A stretch of DNA of 64,000 nt from Glebionis coronaria. Taxonomy: Eukaryota; Streptophyta; Magnoliopsida; Asterales; Asteraceae. A program made the position numbers and the translations under genes. The notes beneath the pieces were generated by a model. That model did no database searches and had not been told where the DNA came from. It worked only from the letters and a program-made list of their open reading frames with translations. The stretch covers positions 31,976,665 to 32,040,664 of the forward strand of contig CM046881.1 of the NCBI GenBank assembly GCA_025667525.1. The letters are read 5' to 3'. Shown here one piece after another: positions 1 through 10,118 of this stretch (position 1 is its first letter; the number at the start of each line of letters is the position of its first letter).

Positions 1-1
1 T

Positions 2-232
2 GCATTGCAGACCGCTGTTCTGGATCTTGTGTTGGGTGAAAAGGATGACGATTCCTTTTTGGTAGTGGAAATACCATGGACAGTTGTAAGATTCAATTTG
101 GTATCAAAAACTTTCTACAAGCTCCATGATTTTACTACCTATCCCAATTGTTCTCACCCTATGAAAGGCCAAAGCCCAATTGTACGATGGCCGCTTACTT
201 ATCAATTCAGGGAGTTTATCTTCAGCTTGTGA
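2..232 (+). CDS. C-terminal part of an F-box-like protein, cut by the window edge
   Basis: The first 77 codons are open from the window edge and end at a TGA at 230-232. The residues include GEKDDDSFLVVEIPWTVVRF followed by NLVSKTFYKLHDF. This resembles the C-terminal beta-rich substrate-recognition half of plant F-box proteins of the At5g07610 type, which deliver targets to SCF ubiquitin ligases; that is family recall, not a search result. The F-box itself would lie to the left of the window and is not visible. A splice-donor-like GTATGT at 249 follows 16 bases after the stop, so the 3' untranslated region may be spliced. It could be a pseudogene tail. It is the only plausible host gene in the window. 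Confidence 0.45.
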   Translation, partial: ALQTAVLDLVLGEKDDDSFLVVEIPWTVVRFNLVSKTFYKLHDFTTYPNCSHPMKGQSPIVRWPLTYQFREFIFSL

Positions 233-1420
233 TGCATCCATACGTTAGGTATGTTTTTTAGTGATCTTTTTTCTTTGTGATATTTAGTTCCGTTTTATTT
301 GTACAGCAATTCGTTTTAAGTTAACAAGGATATCTAATTATCAAGATTATAACAAGTTCGTACATGTAAAAACCTGATCATAAATTTATTTGATCAAATA
401 AATATTACGTTTTCCTAGCTAATCCAAGAATTTGATAGAACCTGGATTTCTTAACTTATGTATTACTGGATATATGTAATTATGTTACAATGTACGTACA
501 TATATAAGCATACTGTTTTTGGAGTCAACTATCTCGCGCTAACTCTGAATCCAACTTGTTTTGTATTATGTTTTGGTGAGAAGTCTAGCAAATTAAACAT
601 GTCCCGATAAAATGCAGTGAAGTAAAATACCTGATGACTGTTTTGAATTGTACTTTCACTACACACTTACCGTCATGGAGTTTCTATATAGTAACTAGCT
701 CTAGCGTATTCAGATATTTTAAAAGAGTATGATTTGATTAATCATCCAAAGAACATCTGAATATTTGAGCATGGGTTTTATAGGTCTACTAATGTTGCTT
801 CAAGCTGAAGAATGTAAAGGCTTCTAAGTTACGGTGCATCTTATCACATTTTTTAATGTGTAGATATACATATTGGAATGTTCAATTTCATATTTTTAAA
901 AGGACGTGACGTCTTTTTAATACTGTGTTTGATACCTTCATCTACTTTTTGTTTCAGTTCAAGGAATACTCTCGGGCGCGTTTGATGTATCCATCGTTAG
1001 GTATGTTCTTTGGGTGGTTTTGTGATTGTTAGATTTTAGTCTTTCTTCATCATATCATTGCTCTCGTAGTTCTTACTTTGATTAAATCTACTTATAAACA
1101 GTAGTCTTTCTTGATTTGTAGTATTCAATTCTTCATTAAGATTATACTGTTTTTTTTTCTCGTCACCTTTTATCTCTACTTATCTCTCTGAGGTTGCAAT
1201 TCTTGTCACTCATCTAGCTAGCTCATTGTAACATAAGCCTACAAGTGTAAGTGCATTTACTTATCAATCAATCTTGTACTTACAGTGTCTCACAAAGAAT
1301 ACGTCTCTTTCGGTACTCTCTAGGCTTGTTTTGAGGGGGTCTAATCTGTATCCTAGTTTTAGGTTTGGTGTTCTATAATCACTTTCGTTCTCTTTTTCAC
1401 AAGGAAATTTGGATTAGAAA
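233..1420 (+). other. Putative spliced 3' UTR and flank of the F-box-like gene
   Basis: No coding capacity is seen. One exon-like block at 958-1000 follows a pyrimidine-rich stretch ending in TTTCAG and ends in CGTTAG before GTATGTTCTT. It echoes the end of the first exon, where CGTTAG precedes GTATGTTTTT at 249. The two junctions share about 25 similar bases (a TGATG.ATCCAT.CGTTAG pattern), so one may be a duplicate of the other. The rest is AT-rich and unremarkable. Confidence 0.3.
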
Positions 1421-1682
1421 CTAGCAAGGAGCTAGGATTAGATACATGCAAAAGAGAGTGTTATATAGATAACAAAGCCATTCTATCCTTAGAAAAATAG
1501 CTTTCTCAAATCTATTGGAGATCCCATTAAAGATGTATTTCTTTACAACGTTAAGAATGATTTCTTTGCTTTGGCTTTTTTTCACACATGTACGTGGTCT
1601 CATTCTTAAAGGGCCTAAGAATCCAAATAGTTGAATAGAGACCACGACATCGAACACTTTGTATTTCCGGGCTCCTTGCTAG
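1421..1682. repeat. Possible MITE with 12-bp terminal inverted repeats
   Basis: CTAGCAAGGAGC at 1421-1432 is exactly inverted at 1671-1682 (GCTCCTTGCTAG), giving a 262-bp unit. No clear target-site duplication is seen in the flanks and the inside has no coding potential. It could be a small non-autonomous DNA transposon or a chance inverted repeat. Confidence 0.3.
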
Positions 1683-1997
1683 CTATGTTATTGAAAGTTC
1701 TATTTGTCGTGAAATAAAATGTATTTAGCCATATAGTATATTGTAGTTTCTTTTCTTTAAATGACTTGTTCTAGTATAATAGTAATCGTTTATTCTTTTA
1801 GGTTTTGTAATTGAAAAATAATCAGCTGAACTATAATTAGCTGCAACTCAATCTGCAAAACATTAGCTGCACTTCAATGTGGTTAAATTATAATTTTTTG
1901 CATCGAATAAGATTTTGTTATAAGATATATTTTTCCAGTCTATGTTGGAAGTAGTCTGTTACTTTCATTCTAACCTTAATAAAAATTTCTTTGCAAG
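1683..1997. other. AT-rich spacer, nothing recognised
   Basis: There is no ORF, RNA gene or repeat that I can support between the MITE-like unit and the solo LTR. Confidence 0.4.
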
Positions 1998-2002
1998 TTC
2001 AA

Positions 2003-2236
2003 TGTTGGATAATTTAGACGAACAAACAAGATTGAACAAACGAAGCGGAAGCTTTTATTCAAAAACCTAAATTACAATTCGAAAGGTAAAAAGAAAACTA
2101 ATGACATTGGCCTCTATTTATAGGGAACCAATGTCCTAAAACTTATCAAATAAAAACATACTAAAAATAACAAAGCTTGTAGGACAAGCCAAACAAATTA
2201 ACTAAACAAACCCAAAGTTTAACTCACTTTTCAACA
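2003..2236. mobile_element. Solo LTR (234 bp) with 5-bp target-site duplication
   Basis: The segment starts TGTTGGATAA and ends TTTCAACA, the TG...CA form of an LTR with a short terminal inversion (TGTTG / CAACA). It is flanked by TTCAA at 1998-2002 and again at 2237-2241. No internal region, primer-binding site or coding sequence is present, so it is best read as a solo LTR left by LTR-LTR recombination. It may be copia-type; the family is unknown. It stops only 11 bp before the MULE target duplication. Confidence 0.65.
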
Positions 2237-2257
2237 TTCAACATATATAGAAATTAC

Positions 2258-2325
2258 GAGTTGAGATCCCCCTAGACACTATATATAGCATAGACCAAAT
2301 GAGACAATCTGTGCCATCTATTTAT
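2258..2325 (+). repeat. MULE left terminal inverted repeat
   Basis: It begins directly after the target duplication with GAGTTGAGATCCCCCTAGAC. Reverse-complementing the right end gives CCCC.TAGAC and then CATAGACCAA at identical distances (31 bases to CATAGACC in both). Similarity continues weakly inward: both ends lead into CC-rich 5' leader DNA (CCACCAC and CCGGCGACC motifs) ahead of the two genes, so the subterminal regions probably share origin and may hold both promoters. Confidence 0.75.
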
Positions 2326-2782
2326 TTTGCATTCAATGGTCAAGATTACACCCACTTTTTACTAATTAAAAATATAAATAGAGTTTTAGAAATTAATAAT
2401 TCATTTTTTTCTTTAAAAAAACACACAGCTCTCTCTGAGCTCAAAACGGTTTTTCCTTTTTTCCCGTTATCAAAACCGGCGACCACCACCTCCTCCATAA
2501 CCTTTTTTTCCGGCGACCTCAACCACCACAACAACCTCCATAACCGTTTTTTCCGTCGTCCTCAACCACCACAACTCCCTAATCACAGATCTCCCTAATC
2601 ACAGATCTATAAAAATTAATTTTTCCCGAGACCTTAACCACCACAAGAACCTCCATTCCATTTTTTCCGGCGACCTCAACCTCCACAACTACCTTCCCTA
2701 ATCACAACCACCACAAATATGGCTGATGACGTTGCGATTGATGCAGATTCAAGATAGTTAATACGAAGAAGATGAAAACCCT

Positions 2783-5700
2783 ATGACTCAGAATCAAATT
2801 GAAGAGTCAAATGTTGAAGCCAATATCATTCAAACTCCAGGTAAATCATATATGATTCATTCAATATACAAAAAAAGTGATTCATGATGAATCATATATG
2901 ATTCATGATGAATCATATATGATTCATGATGAATCATATATGTTTCATTCAACATACAAACATATATAATTCTGTTAAAATAGTCACTCTTTAAAACACT
3001 GTAAATGGTAAAGGAAATTAACTTCAAAAACAATTTGGATGAATCATGTATGTTTCATCATGAAACATATATGTTTCATCATGAAACATAGAGTTATGAT
3101 CAAATAAGAAGATTAAGTAAAACAATAAGAATGAGAAGAAACCACAACCACACATTTCAGATGCACCTACAAAGTCAGATGCATCTCCCCTTAAAGTTCT
3201 CCTTTCTTTGTGGAATTTGTGGTCAGGATTTCTTCTTATTCTTCTTATTTTAATTGTTCTTCTTACTGGATCCCTACTCATGAAACATATATGTTTCATT
3301 ATGAAACATATATGATTCATCATGAAATATATATGTTTCATTCAATATACAAAAAATTGATTCAAAATGAATCATATATGATTCTATGATTCTGTTTAAA
3401 TAGTTATTCTTTAAAACACTGTAATTGGTAAAAACTTTAAAAACAAGTTGGATGAATCATGTATGTTTCATCATGAATCATATATGTTTCATGATGAAAC
3501 ATATATGATTCAACATGAAACATACACGATTCACAGTAAAAATAATTTACTAAAACAAAACCTAAATGTTATTGTTTAACAGTTCCAAGGAGCACTCCAA
3601 CTTTGTTCCCAGAAGGCGAGACACCTGGAGGAACGATATACTGCGAACCATATATCGAAACGCAGTACCTACCTTTTGTGCGGCAAACTTTTGATACAAT
3701 AGAGCAAGGTGTCGATTTTTATAACACTTACGCTGAAAAGGCAGGGTTTGAAGCTAAGATGACATGCCAAAAGAAAACAAAAAGTGGTTTGGTGAAATCA
3801 AAGTATATCATGTGTAATCGAGAATGGAATCCAAAGGAGATAAATATTAACACATTGGATCCTCAACACAATGATAAGCAAGTTAGAAATACAAGGCATA
3901 GACTAACGGGTTGCCGTGCGAGAATTAAGATTGCTTTGGATAGTCGTACCGAAAAGTATGAAGTAGTTACATTCGATCCGAGACACAACCACCGAATGAT
4001 TTCGAAAGAATTTGAACATCTTACAAAGAAACAACGAAAGATGACTCAGGCGGAAAAAATGTTTGTTATAAAAGCTTCAACAATGAAACTTGGTGGAACA
4101 AAGGCGCACCACTTGTTTTCTACGATGAAAGGTGGTTCTCAATATGTTCATGGCACGACTGACGATTTTAAGAATCATATCAGAGACGTTAATGAGGTTA
4201 TAGGAGAAAGTGATGCACATATGTTGATAGAGAAGATGGAAAATAGGAAGTTGTTTGCGCCAAACTTTACATTTCAGTATAAGGTTGAAAACGGCATGTT
4301 AGTTACACTTTTTTGGGCAGATGAAGTTGATAAATGCAACTACAATGAGTTTGGTGATGTAATATCATTTGACGCAACATTCAGAACGAATAAGTAAGTT
4401 GTTGTATAAAAACTTTTTCTTGTAGAATTATGTATGGTTTACTATATATGTTTCAGAATGAAATATATATGATTCATGATGAAACATATATGATTCATCA
4501 TGGATCATGTATGTTTCATCATGAAACATACATGATTCATGATGAATCATATATGTTTCATGATGAATCATATATGTTTCATCATGAATCATATATGTTT
4601 CATTCTGAAACATATATGTTTCATGATGAAACATGTATCTAATGAACCATGTATCTAATCATTCTCATCTGATTATGATTTACTTTATTTGCAGGTACGA
4701 CATGGTTTTTGTTCCATTCACCGCCATAGATAATCACAGAAAGTCGGTGACAGTCGGCGCAGGATTGCTGTTATGTGAAGACACAGATGCTTATATATGG
4801 CTATTAACTTCATTCTTGACTGCTCACCCAAAGCAACCCGATATGGTTGTAACATATCAAGATGGGGAAATGAAGCGAGCAATTGAAGCAGTGTTTACGC
4901 AGTCTAAACATAAATTATGCATGTGGCACATCATGCAAAAAGTTCCATCAAAGGTGAATTTCATTTACCATAAGTCTGTATTTTTCTTGTAGAATTCTGT
5001 ATGTTGTATCATGAATCATATATGTTTCATGATGAAACATACATGATTCATGATGAAACATATATGATTCATGATGAATCATGTATGATTCATGATGAAT
5101 CATGTATGATTCATGATGAACCATGTATCTAATCCTTCTCGTCTGATTATTTTTACAGATATGCAAAGAAACATATGAAGAAACAAATTTCAAAGAACGT
5201 TTCAACAAACTTGTGTGGAATATGTTCATAGAGCCTAAGGACTTTGAAGAAAGATGGAATAAATTAATCGAAGACTTCAAATTGCAAGACCACAAGTGGA
5301 TGAAGAAGATGTTTACCCTTCGAGAAATGTGGTTACCGGCATACTTTATTACATCTCCTTTGTTTGGCTTAATGAGAACCACTTCTAGATCCGAGAGTGA
5401 AAATGCTTTTTTCAAATGTTTCACGAATCATGGGTCAACATTACTCAATTTCATGATATGCTATGAAGCTGACATGGAAAGGCAAAGACACAGGCAAGAG
5501 TTTTTAGACTTCAAAACATTTGAAGCAGCTTCAAAACCTTATACAAGGTTAGAGATGGAAACACATGCGGCTACGATATATACTAGGACAATATTTCTGC
5601 TTGTTCAAAAGGAAATAATGGAATCGGTTTGGGCTTGTCAAATAGTAGAGCTTAGAACGGAAGAGGGAGTTGAGACGGTTCATGTTAAAGACACGAGGGC

Positions 5701-6930
5701 ATGGGAGTACCGGACAATTTATACCGAGGAAGGCAAAGAGATGGTTATACAAGAAGAATACAAGGTTGCTACCTACAAGGTTAGTGAGTGAAATCAATTA
5801 AATGTTGTTGCTGTTTCCAAAATAGTATACGATTCATTCACCATGAAACATATATGATTCATGTTGAATCATACATGTTTCTTGATGAAACATATATGAT
5901 TCATCATGAAACATGTATGATTCATCCTGAAACATATATGATTCATGATGAAACATACATGATTCATTATGAATCATATATGTTTCATGGTTAATGAATC
6001 ATTAATTGTTGTTACCGTTACCAAAATGATGTATGATTCATCATGAATCATATATGTTTCATGATGAATCATACATGTTTCCTGATGAATCATACATGTT
6101 TCCTGATGAATCATACATGTTTCATGATGAATCATACATGTTTCATAAATGTTTTGGTAAATGCCCAAGTATTAATTTTGTTTTTAATGTTTCATAATCA
6201 GGTTCTGCGTCATCCAGAAGACGGTTTAGTTAATTGTACTTGTAGACATTTCACTCGGTATGGTTTTTTGTGCCGACACGTATTTTGTGTTTTGAAGAAC
6301 CGTGATGTTGGAAAGATTCCAGAAAAATACATTCTAAGGCGTTGGAGAAGGGATTTAATACCACTTGGATTGAGAAGAAAGACAAACAGATACGGAGAAA
6401 AGAACGAAACCATTGAAAGGTTAACTAACGATGCCAACAACATGGTCGATGAATGCTTGTTTTGGTTGAGTAAAGATGAAGCAAAGTTGGCAGAATTTGT
6501 GCAAACGTTGGAAAGAATTAAGAAGGAAATACAAGTTCAAGTTCCTAAGCCACCTTCCCAGAAAACGAGTGATGTAATCCTAGATTTATATGTAATTGGA
6601 AAGCCGGCTGCTGATAAACCGATCATAGGAAATCCAGAAGGGGCTCAAAACAAAGCCGGTCTTAAAGGAGAACGTAAAGCAGCACCTAAAGGAGCACGTA
6701 TAAAAAGTGCAAGAGAAATCGCTATAAAAGCTAAGAAAAAGCAGGCTAGGAAATGTTTATGTTGCAAACAAGTGACAAATGAACATACCAAGAACACATG
6801 TCCATTAAATCCAAAGTATATTGCAAAGTTGGCGCTTATGGAAGCTGCTCAAGCAGAAGCTAGAAACGTTGCTGCTACAGAAGTTGGAAACGTTGCTGCT
6901 ACAGAACAAACATCAAACACAGCTTGTTGA
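2783..6930 (+). CDS. FAR1-type MULE transposase, five exons, apparently intact (825 aa)
   Basis: Proposed exons are 2783-2840, 3583-4393, 4695-4953, 5159-5779 and 6202-6930. All introns are GT-AG, and the joined length of 2478 nt stays in frame to TGA at 6928. An upstream ATG at 2719 meets TAG at 2755, so I chose the in-frame ATG at 2783. Order of domains: FAR1 DNA-binding region (FYNTYAEKAGFEAKMTCQKK to FDPRHNHRMI); MULE transposase core with FDATF as first Asp, TYQDGEMKRAI as second Asp, the C-x2-H signature CMWHI, and the RSESENAFFK region supplying the Glu; SWIM zinc finger CTCRHFTRYGFLCRH; a basic tail; and a knuckle-like CLCCKQVTNEHTKNTC. It should bind the element ends and catalyse DDE cut-and-paste in the nucleus. 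Introns 1-4 are largely palindromic repeat arrays. No disabling change is visible, unlike the partner Ulp1 gene. A domesticated FRS gene is less likely because it lies inside TIRs and a TSD. Exon 1 is the least certain part. Confidence 0.8.
2870..3092. repeat. Palindromic array, transposase intron 1, left part
   Basis: Alternating GAATCATATATGATTC and GAAACATATATGTTTC palindromes are joined by ATGATG-like linkers, at roughly 21-bp spacing around 2876-2950 and again at 3038-3092. About 80 bp of ordinary AT-rich DNA lies between the blocks. All of it is removed with intron 1 (2841-3582). Confidence 0.75.
3103..3266. repeat. Imperfect long inverted repeat in transposase intron 1
   Basis: The A/G-rich left arm (3103-3148: AATAAGAAGATT... 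GAGAAGAAACCACAA) and the right arm (3217-3266: TTGTGGT... TCTTCTTATTCTTCTTA) are imperfect reverse complements over about 45 bases. They enclose a loop with CAGATGCA repeated twice. A transcript could fold into a miRNA-precursor-like hairpin; it could also be a small MITE nested between palindromic blocks. No function is shown. Confidence 0.4.
3278..3535. repeat. Palindromic array, transposase intron 1, right part
   Basis: The same GAAACATATATGTTTC / GAATCATATATGATTC units occur at 3278-3385 and 3448-3535. The sequence between them (ATTCTGTTTAAATAGTTATTCTTTAAAACACTG) repeats a stretch near 2970-3000, so a piece of about 480 bp of intron 1 appears to have been duplicated in tandem, palindromes included. 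Confidence 0.7.
4436..4645. repeat. Palindromic array, transposase intron 2
   Basis: About 210 bp of nearly uninterrupted 21-bp units fill most of intron 2 (4394-4694). Both strands are open through the array, reading as heptads such as MFHHETY on either strand. Confidence 0.8.
4997..5130. repeat. Palindromic array, transposase intron 3
   Basis: Six or so units fill intron 3 (4954-5158). The intron 2 and intron 3 arrays share their 3' flank (ATGAACCATGTATCTAATC then TTCTC and TCTGATTAT), so one intron's array plus flank looks copied into the other. Confidence 0.8.
5826..6146. repeat. Palindromic arrays, transposase intron 4
   Basis: Two blocks, 5842-5992 and 6030-6146, are separated by a short TTGTTGTTACCGTTACCAAAATG segment; a similar segment (TTGTTGCTGTTTCCAAAATAG) precedes the first block, so array plus leader was duplicated. 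Variants CATACATG and CATGTATG replace the CATATATG core in several units. Confidence 0.8.
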
Positions 6931-7657
6931 TCATTCTATGTTTTTTCAAGTCATATTTACTATCAATATGTTTTCAATTAACACTTTGTTTTACACTTAG
7001 TTTTATACATTGAATCAACTTTGTTTTGATATTTAGTTCAATTAATACTTGATTATTTCTGCATTATCATTTTAATTTGAAGTGTTTGGGGATGAATCAT
7101 ATATGTTTATTTCTGTGTTATCATTTTAATTGAAAGTGTTTGGAAGTGTTTGGGGATGAATCATATATGTTTCATTATGAAACATATATGATTCATAATG
7201 AAACATATATGTTTCATGATGAAACATATATGATTCATAATGAATCATGATGGATTCATTCAAGAGTGATACATTATTATTGTTAAAAAGAACTCTAAAT
7301 CTAAAAATTTCAAAAGCAAGTGTGATTATTCATACATGTGTCTTGATGAATCATGTATGATTCATGATAAAACATGTATGATTTATCATCAACCATATAT
7401 GATTCATCAAGGCACATCTATCATTCTTTGTACACAGATAAACCTTGTAATTATCAAAGATTTGAACACATATAAAATACAAACATGTAATTCAAACTAC
7501 CTTGTACAGACTACATTGTTTAGACTACGTTCAAAATACAATGATTACTAACAATTAGAAACATCAGGGGCCCAACAGATAGATCTACCAAAAGAGACCC
7601 ATATTAGTGTTTTTTCCTATCCTTCTACCATTCACAATCATAGAATAAAGTCATTCT
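6931..7657. other. Convergent intergenic region of the MULE, with palindromic array
   Basis: This is the shared 3' flank of the transposase (ends 6930) and the Ulp1-like gene (stop near 7658). Palindromic units lie at 7090-7105, 7156-7250 and 7330-7412. The segment ATTTCTG.. TTATCATTTTAATT.. GAAGTGTTTGG is present twice (7047-7090 and 7108-7156). No gene is seen; overlapping terminators for both genes would be expected here. Confidence 0.55.
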
Positions 7658-8814
7658 TCATTTCCCTTCAATTTTCTTAGCCATATCACCCTCTCCTTTC
7701 TGAGCCATATCATCCTCTTCACTCTCGGCTGAAGCCTTCTCTGGATCACGCTCATGTCTATGGTTGAGTGCATGAACAATGATTGCGATTCTTTCTTCCT
7801 TGTCAACCTTTGTCTCAAAATCATAGGCAAGCTTGAACATTTTGGCTCTTTCCTTGTTGAAATTATGAAGAAGAATCTTTGTAGCTATCTTGAACCTCAT
7901 ACGCTTCAACAAAGTTCTTTGCATAGCAGATTCTTTGCATAGACCAACATCCCAGCTACTCTTACTGTTGCCGGTGTAGTTCTCCAAATGGATCATAGCA
8001 AATACACCGCAGTCTTCATGATTTGTTTTAGTACTCCAACTCAACTTTGGAACATAGCTTTTCATTTTTGAAACTTTGGAGTGACTTGGATGATTATGCT
8101 CCTCCAAATACCTTGCAAAGAACTTTTTCTACAAAACGTGAAAGAGAAAAACACGAAAACATATTAAATAAAAAAGATGCATGTGTAACGAAATACAATC
8201 ATAATCCGTAATTATATATAATCCCCCATAATAAACTTACCAAAATATTGCTAGCTCCCTTGTATTTTGCTGAATAGGTAAATCCAGAAGCGTTATCAAG
8301 AATCAACATTGTAGTTGGCATTTTGAGGTTGAAAACAACCACATAAAAATGATTTCAAGCGCATATAGGAAAAAAAGCCAACTCAACGCGTGAGAGAGAC
8401 GCAGAAGCTTCATCACCTTTAAACTGAGCCAATATTGCTTCCTTAAACAGTTTGTATGATGGTTCCTCACCAAGAACTCTGCTAATCATATCTGGTGTCT
8501 GTATAAGAAAAAAAAAGTCATAAGAGAAAACATGAAACTAATAGAACCACTCGAAGAATAGTCAAATGACAACTTACAATACAACCAGTAGAAAAATAGT
8601 GATATTTCGTCTCTAGAAGTTTGGTATCATGCTCAGCATTAAGTATGGAGACAAAACAGTCTATGACACTAGCATCTATCCATATCGTTGGTGCCAAAGT
8701 CTCCAAATTGACACGTACGGCTGATAGAGGATATCCAGATACAGTTTGAAAAACAATTTCACTACTAAATAAGAAAATAAATGGTGTTATCCAGTAATTT
8801 ACACAAAAAGTTAT

Positions 8815-8915
8815 GGATGAAACATACATGATCCATGATGAAACATACATGATTCATCATGGATCATGTATGTTTCATCATGGATCATGTATGTTTCATC
8901 ATGGATCATCTATTT
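8815..8915. repeat. Palindromic array in an Ulp1-gene intron
   Basis: Five units with the variant half-sites GGATCATGTATGTTTC and GATGAAACATACATGATCC occupy the intron between exons 8978-9254 and 8578-8764. The cores are CATACATG / CATGTATG rather than CATATATG, a sub-family within the element. Confidence 0.75.
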
Positions 8916-9885
8916 TTCATACACAGTTAACAAAAAAATTCTAAAAGACATGACAAAGAGAGCTTACTATTTTTTACCTTGCATAGAAAACAAGTTGTTT
9001 CCCATGATAAACTCAACTCTGTTAATCAATGACTCAACATTGATTCTCTTATACTGATAAATAGAAGTTATTGGAGAATCTGGTTGGACCAATTTCTTAA
9101 TACCCATTGGAGGAGTCAGTTGTGTAGGAGTCCCAGCAGGCACAACACCAGGCAGCGGTGGAGCAGTCCCAGCAGGCTCAGCACCAGGAAGCGGTGGAGC
9201 AGTCCCAGCAGACACAACGCCAGGAGGATCCGTAGGCCAAGCCCAATACTCCTCCTGAAACATTGAACCTTTTTTTAATTAAACAATTCATAATAACATA
9301 ACGTAAAAAATATGAATAAATAATGAAAGGTTAACAGATTACTTCATGGCCAAAAGATTCGACAGTCACATCAACCACGTATGGTCCATACCACCATATG
9401 TTCTCATTAATCCTGTGAGTATAAGATTCCACATTTAATTCATCAACACACCCCTCCTTCTCAGCAACAACATCCTCAGTATGAGACGTCTCCTTGCCTC
9501 TGTCTCCTTTTTCAGCATCAGCAACATTCTCCGCCTCGTCTCTCTTCTCAGCCGGATCACCAGCCGGCTCGTCTCTCTTCTCAGCCGGGTCATCAGCCGG
9601 CTCGTCTCTCTTCTCATCGTCTTTCTTCTCATCGTCTCTCTTCTCGTCGTCAAAATCGTCAATATGGGGTGACTTATCTTGCAACCACATAGTATCTTTA
9701 AACAATCCAATATATTTGTGGTACAAAGCATCAACTTGTTCATCATTTGGGAAGTCGTTGCTAGCCCTTTTCAAGAGAGTTTCTATCTCAGACTTCTCCT
9801 TTGATACTCCCGACAGCTTATCTTCAATAAATTTGCATATACTCTACAAATAAATGTAAAATACACTGAAAGTTAGAATCAAAAT

Positions 9886-10118
9886 ATGATTCATGATGAA
9901 CTTTGCATATATGTTTCATGGTGAAACATATATGTTTCACCATGAATCATATATGTTTCATGGTGAAACATATATGTTTCATGATGAATCATATATGTTT
10001 CATAGTGAAACATATATGATTCATGGTGAAACATATATGTTTCACCATGAAACATATATGATTCATGGTGAAACATATATGTTTCACCATGAAACATATA
10101 TGATTCATGGTGAATCGT
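9886..10118. repeat. Palindromic array in an Ulp1-gene intron, flanked by a direct repeat
   Basis: About eleven units with GGTG/CACC linkers (for example ATGGTGAAACATATATG) form one of the purest arrays. The flanks carry a direct repeat of about 65 bp (around 9833-9898 and 10124-10187) that starts TTTGCATATACTCTAC and includes TGTAAAATACACTGAAAG. The copy at 9843 contains the exon's splice acceptor, so the acceptor was duplicated along with the array. Confidence 0.8.

Noticed and set aside
4436..4645. CRISPR-like regular repeats
   Set aside because: Units are contiguous palindromes without unique spacers, in a eukaryotic intron.
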